Below are positions 63,738-64,000 of a stretch of 64,000 bases of DNA, piece after piece. The notes beneath the pieces were generated by a model. It searched no databases. It had not been told where the DNA came from and worked only from the letters and a program-made list of their open reading frames with translations. Location: NCBI GenBank assembly GCA_022649665.1, contig JALCOL010000010.1, positions 1 through 64,000 on the forward strand, given 5' to 3'. This DNA is from Enterococcaceae bacterium. Lineage in GTDB: Bacteria; Bacillota; Bacilli; Lactobacillales; Enterococcaceae. Each line of letters opens with the position of its first letter. Position 1 is the stretch's first letter. Made by a program: the position numbers and the translations under genes.

Positions 63738-64000
63738 ATGACTATTTTCTTTATGCTGCTTGTTTTCGTTGTTGGCGGACTTTTTCCGCTGCAGAGTGCA
63801 GTCAATTTTCAATTGCGGCAGGAAACAAATTCTCCTTTTCTTTCAGGAGCGATCAGCAATTTGATCGGCGCATTGCTGATGCTCGGGCTGGCATTTCTTC
63901 TGAGCAGACAATTCCCGCTAGCTCTTCCGAAAACAACTTCGCATAACTGGTGGATGTGGCTGGGCGGTGTTTTAAGCGCGCTGATCGTCACTACCAGTAT
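63738..64000 (+). CDS. YdcZ/DUF606-type DMT-superfamily transporter (partial)
   Basis: ATG behind GGAGGA; 87 codons are visible and the gene runs off the right edge. Hydrophobic helices with the family opening VVGGLFPLQSAVNFQLRQE, then SGAISNLIGALLMLG and WMWLGGVLSALIVTTS, typical of the small YdcZ/DUF606 branch of drug/metabolite transporters. Substrate unknown. It follows repeat copy 3 and is not part of the iol operons. Confidence 0.85.
   Translation, partial: MTIFFMLLVFVVGGLFPLQSAVNFQLRQETNSPFLSGAISNLIGALLMLGLAFLLSRQFPLALPKTTSHNWWMWLGGVLSALIVTTS

Noticed and set aside
1-64000. Insertion sequences, prophage genes, integrases and toxin-antitoxin pairs
   Set aside because: No transposase, integrase or recognisable toxin-antitoxin frame was found in the window.

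Overview
The window is bacterial chromosome from a low-to-moderate GC Firmicute of the order Lactobacillales, most likely a Lactobacillaceae-type lactic acid bacterium; I do not assign a species. Pointers are the DnaB/DnaI primosome pair, a CtsR-type operator at clpB, a FabT-controlled type II fatty-acid operon in the streptococcal gene order, FabK instead of FabI, CcpN/PpsR control of pyruvate phosphate dikinase, AGGAGG-type ribosome binding sites and many TTG/GTG starts.

Regions. 1-7.2 kb: lepA, a YjdF-like membrane protein, and the PEP-forming module ppdK / ccpN-like / ppsR, with inverted operator copies at both promoters. 7.2-18.7 kb: a leftward housekeeping block (nfo, a GalT-like HIT protein, clpB, then the run nrdR-dnaB-dnaI-trmK-yqfO-pepT-ybhN-like). 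18.9-20.0 kb: a membrane-anchored EndA-like nuclease with a small partner gene. 20.27-26.72 kb: a very large type I-C CRISPR array, 98 repeats and 97 spacers, transcribed leftward with its leader on the right; no cas gene lies anywhere in the window. 27-36.3 kb: pentapeptide protein, alaA, a degenerate GH13 protein, two tRNA-Leu genes, HxlR/pirin pair, a small membrane protein behind a Fur-box-like site, tex, a VOC protein, an orphan mannose-type EIIA.

36.3-45.9 kb is one leftward fatty-acid operon, fabT-fabH-acpP-fabK-fabD-fabG-fabF-accB-fabZ-accC-accD-accA; divergent from it is a FabK/nitronate-monooxygenase paralogue that also carries a FabT box. 47.3-49.7 kb holds a frameshifted TauE/SafE permease gene, a LysM glucosaminidase and a DUF1989 protein. 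49.8-63.5 kb is a myo-inositol catabolic region: iolA-iolB-iolC-iolE-SSS symporter in one leftward operon, iolR, a second leftward operon with three more Gfo/Idh dehydrogenases, an MFS transporter and iolG, and a fifth dehydrogenase divergent from it. cre-like sites sit on two promoters and a shared TGATAATATT motif lies in both control regions. iolD and iolJ are not in the window. The right edge cuts a YdcZ-type DMT transporter gene.

The most noteworthy items are the orphan CRISPR array flanked by gene scraps, the CcpN-type operator architecture at ppdK/ccpN, the putative iron-regulated 54-residue membrane protein, the extra FabT-regulated oxidoreductase, the iolD gap, and a three-copy intergenic repeat. 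All calls come from reading the sequence; no database search was run.
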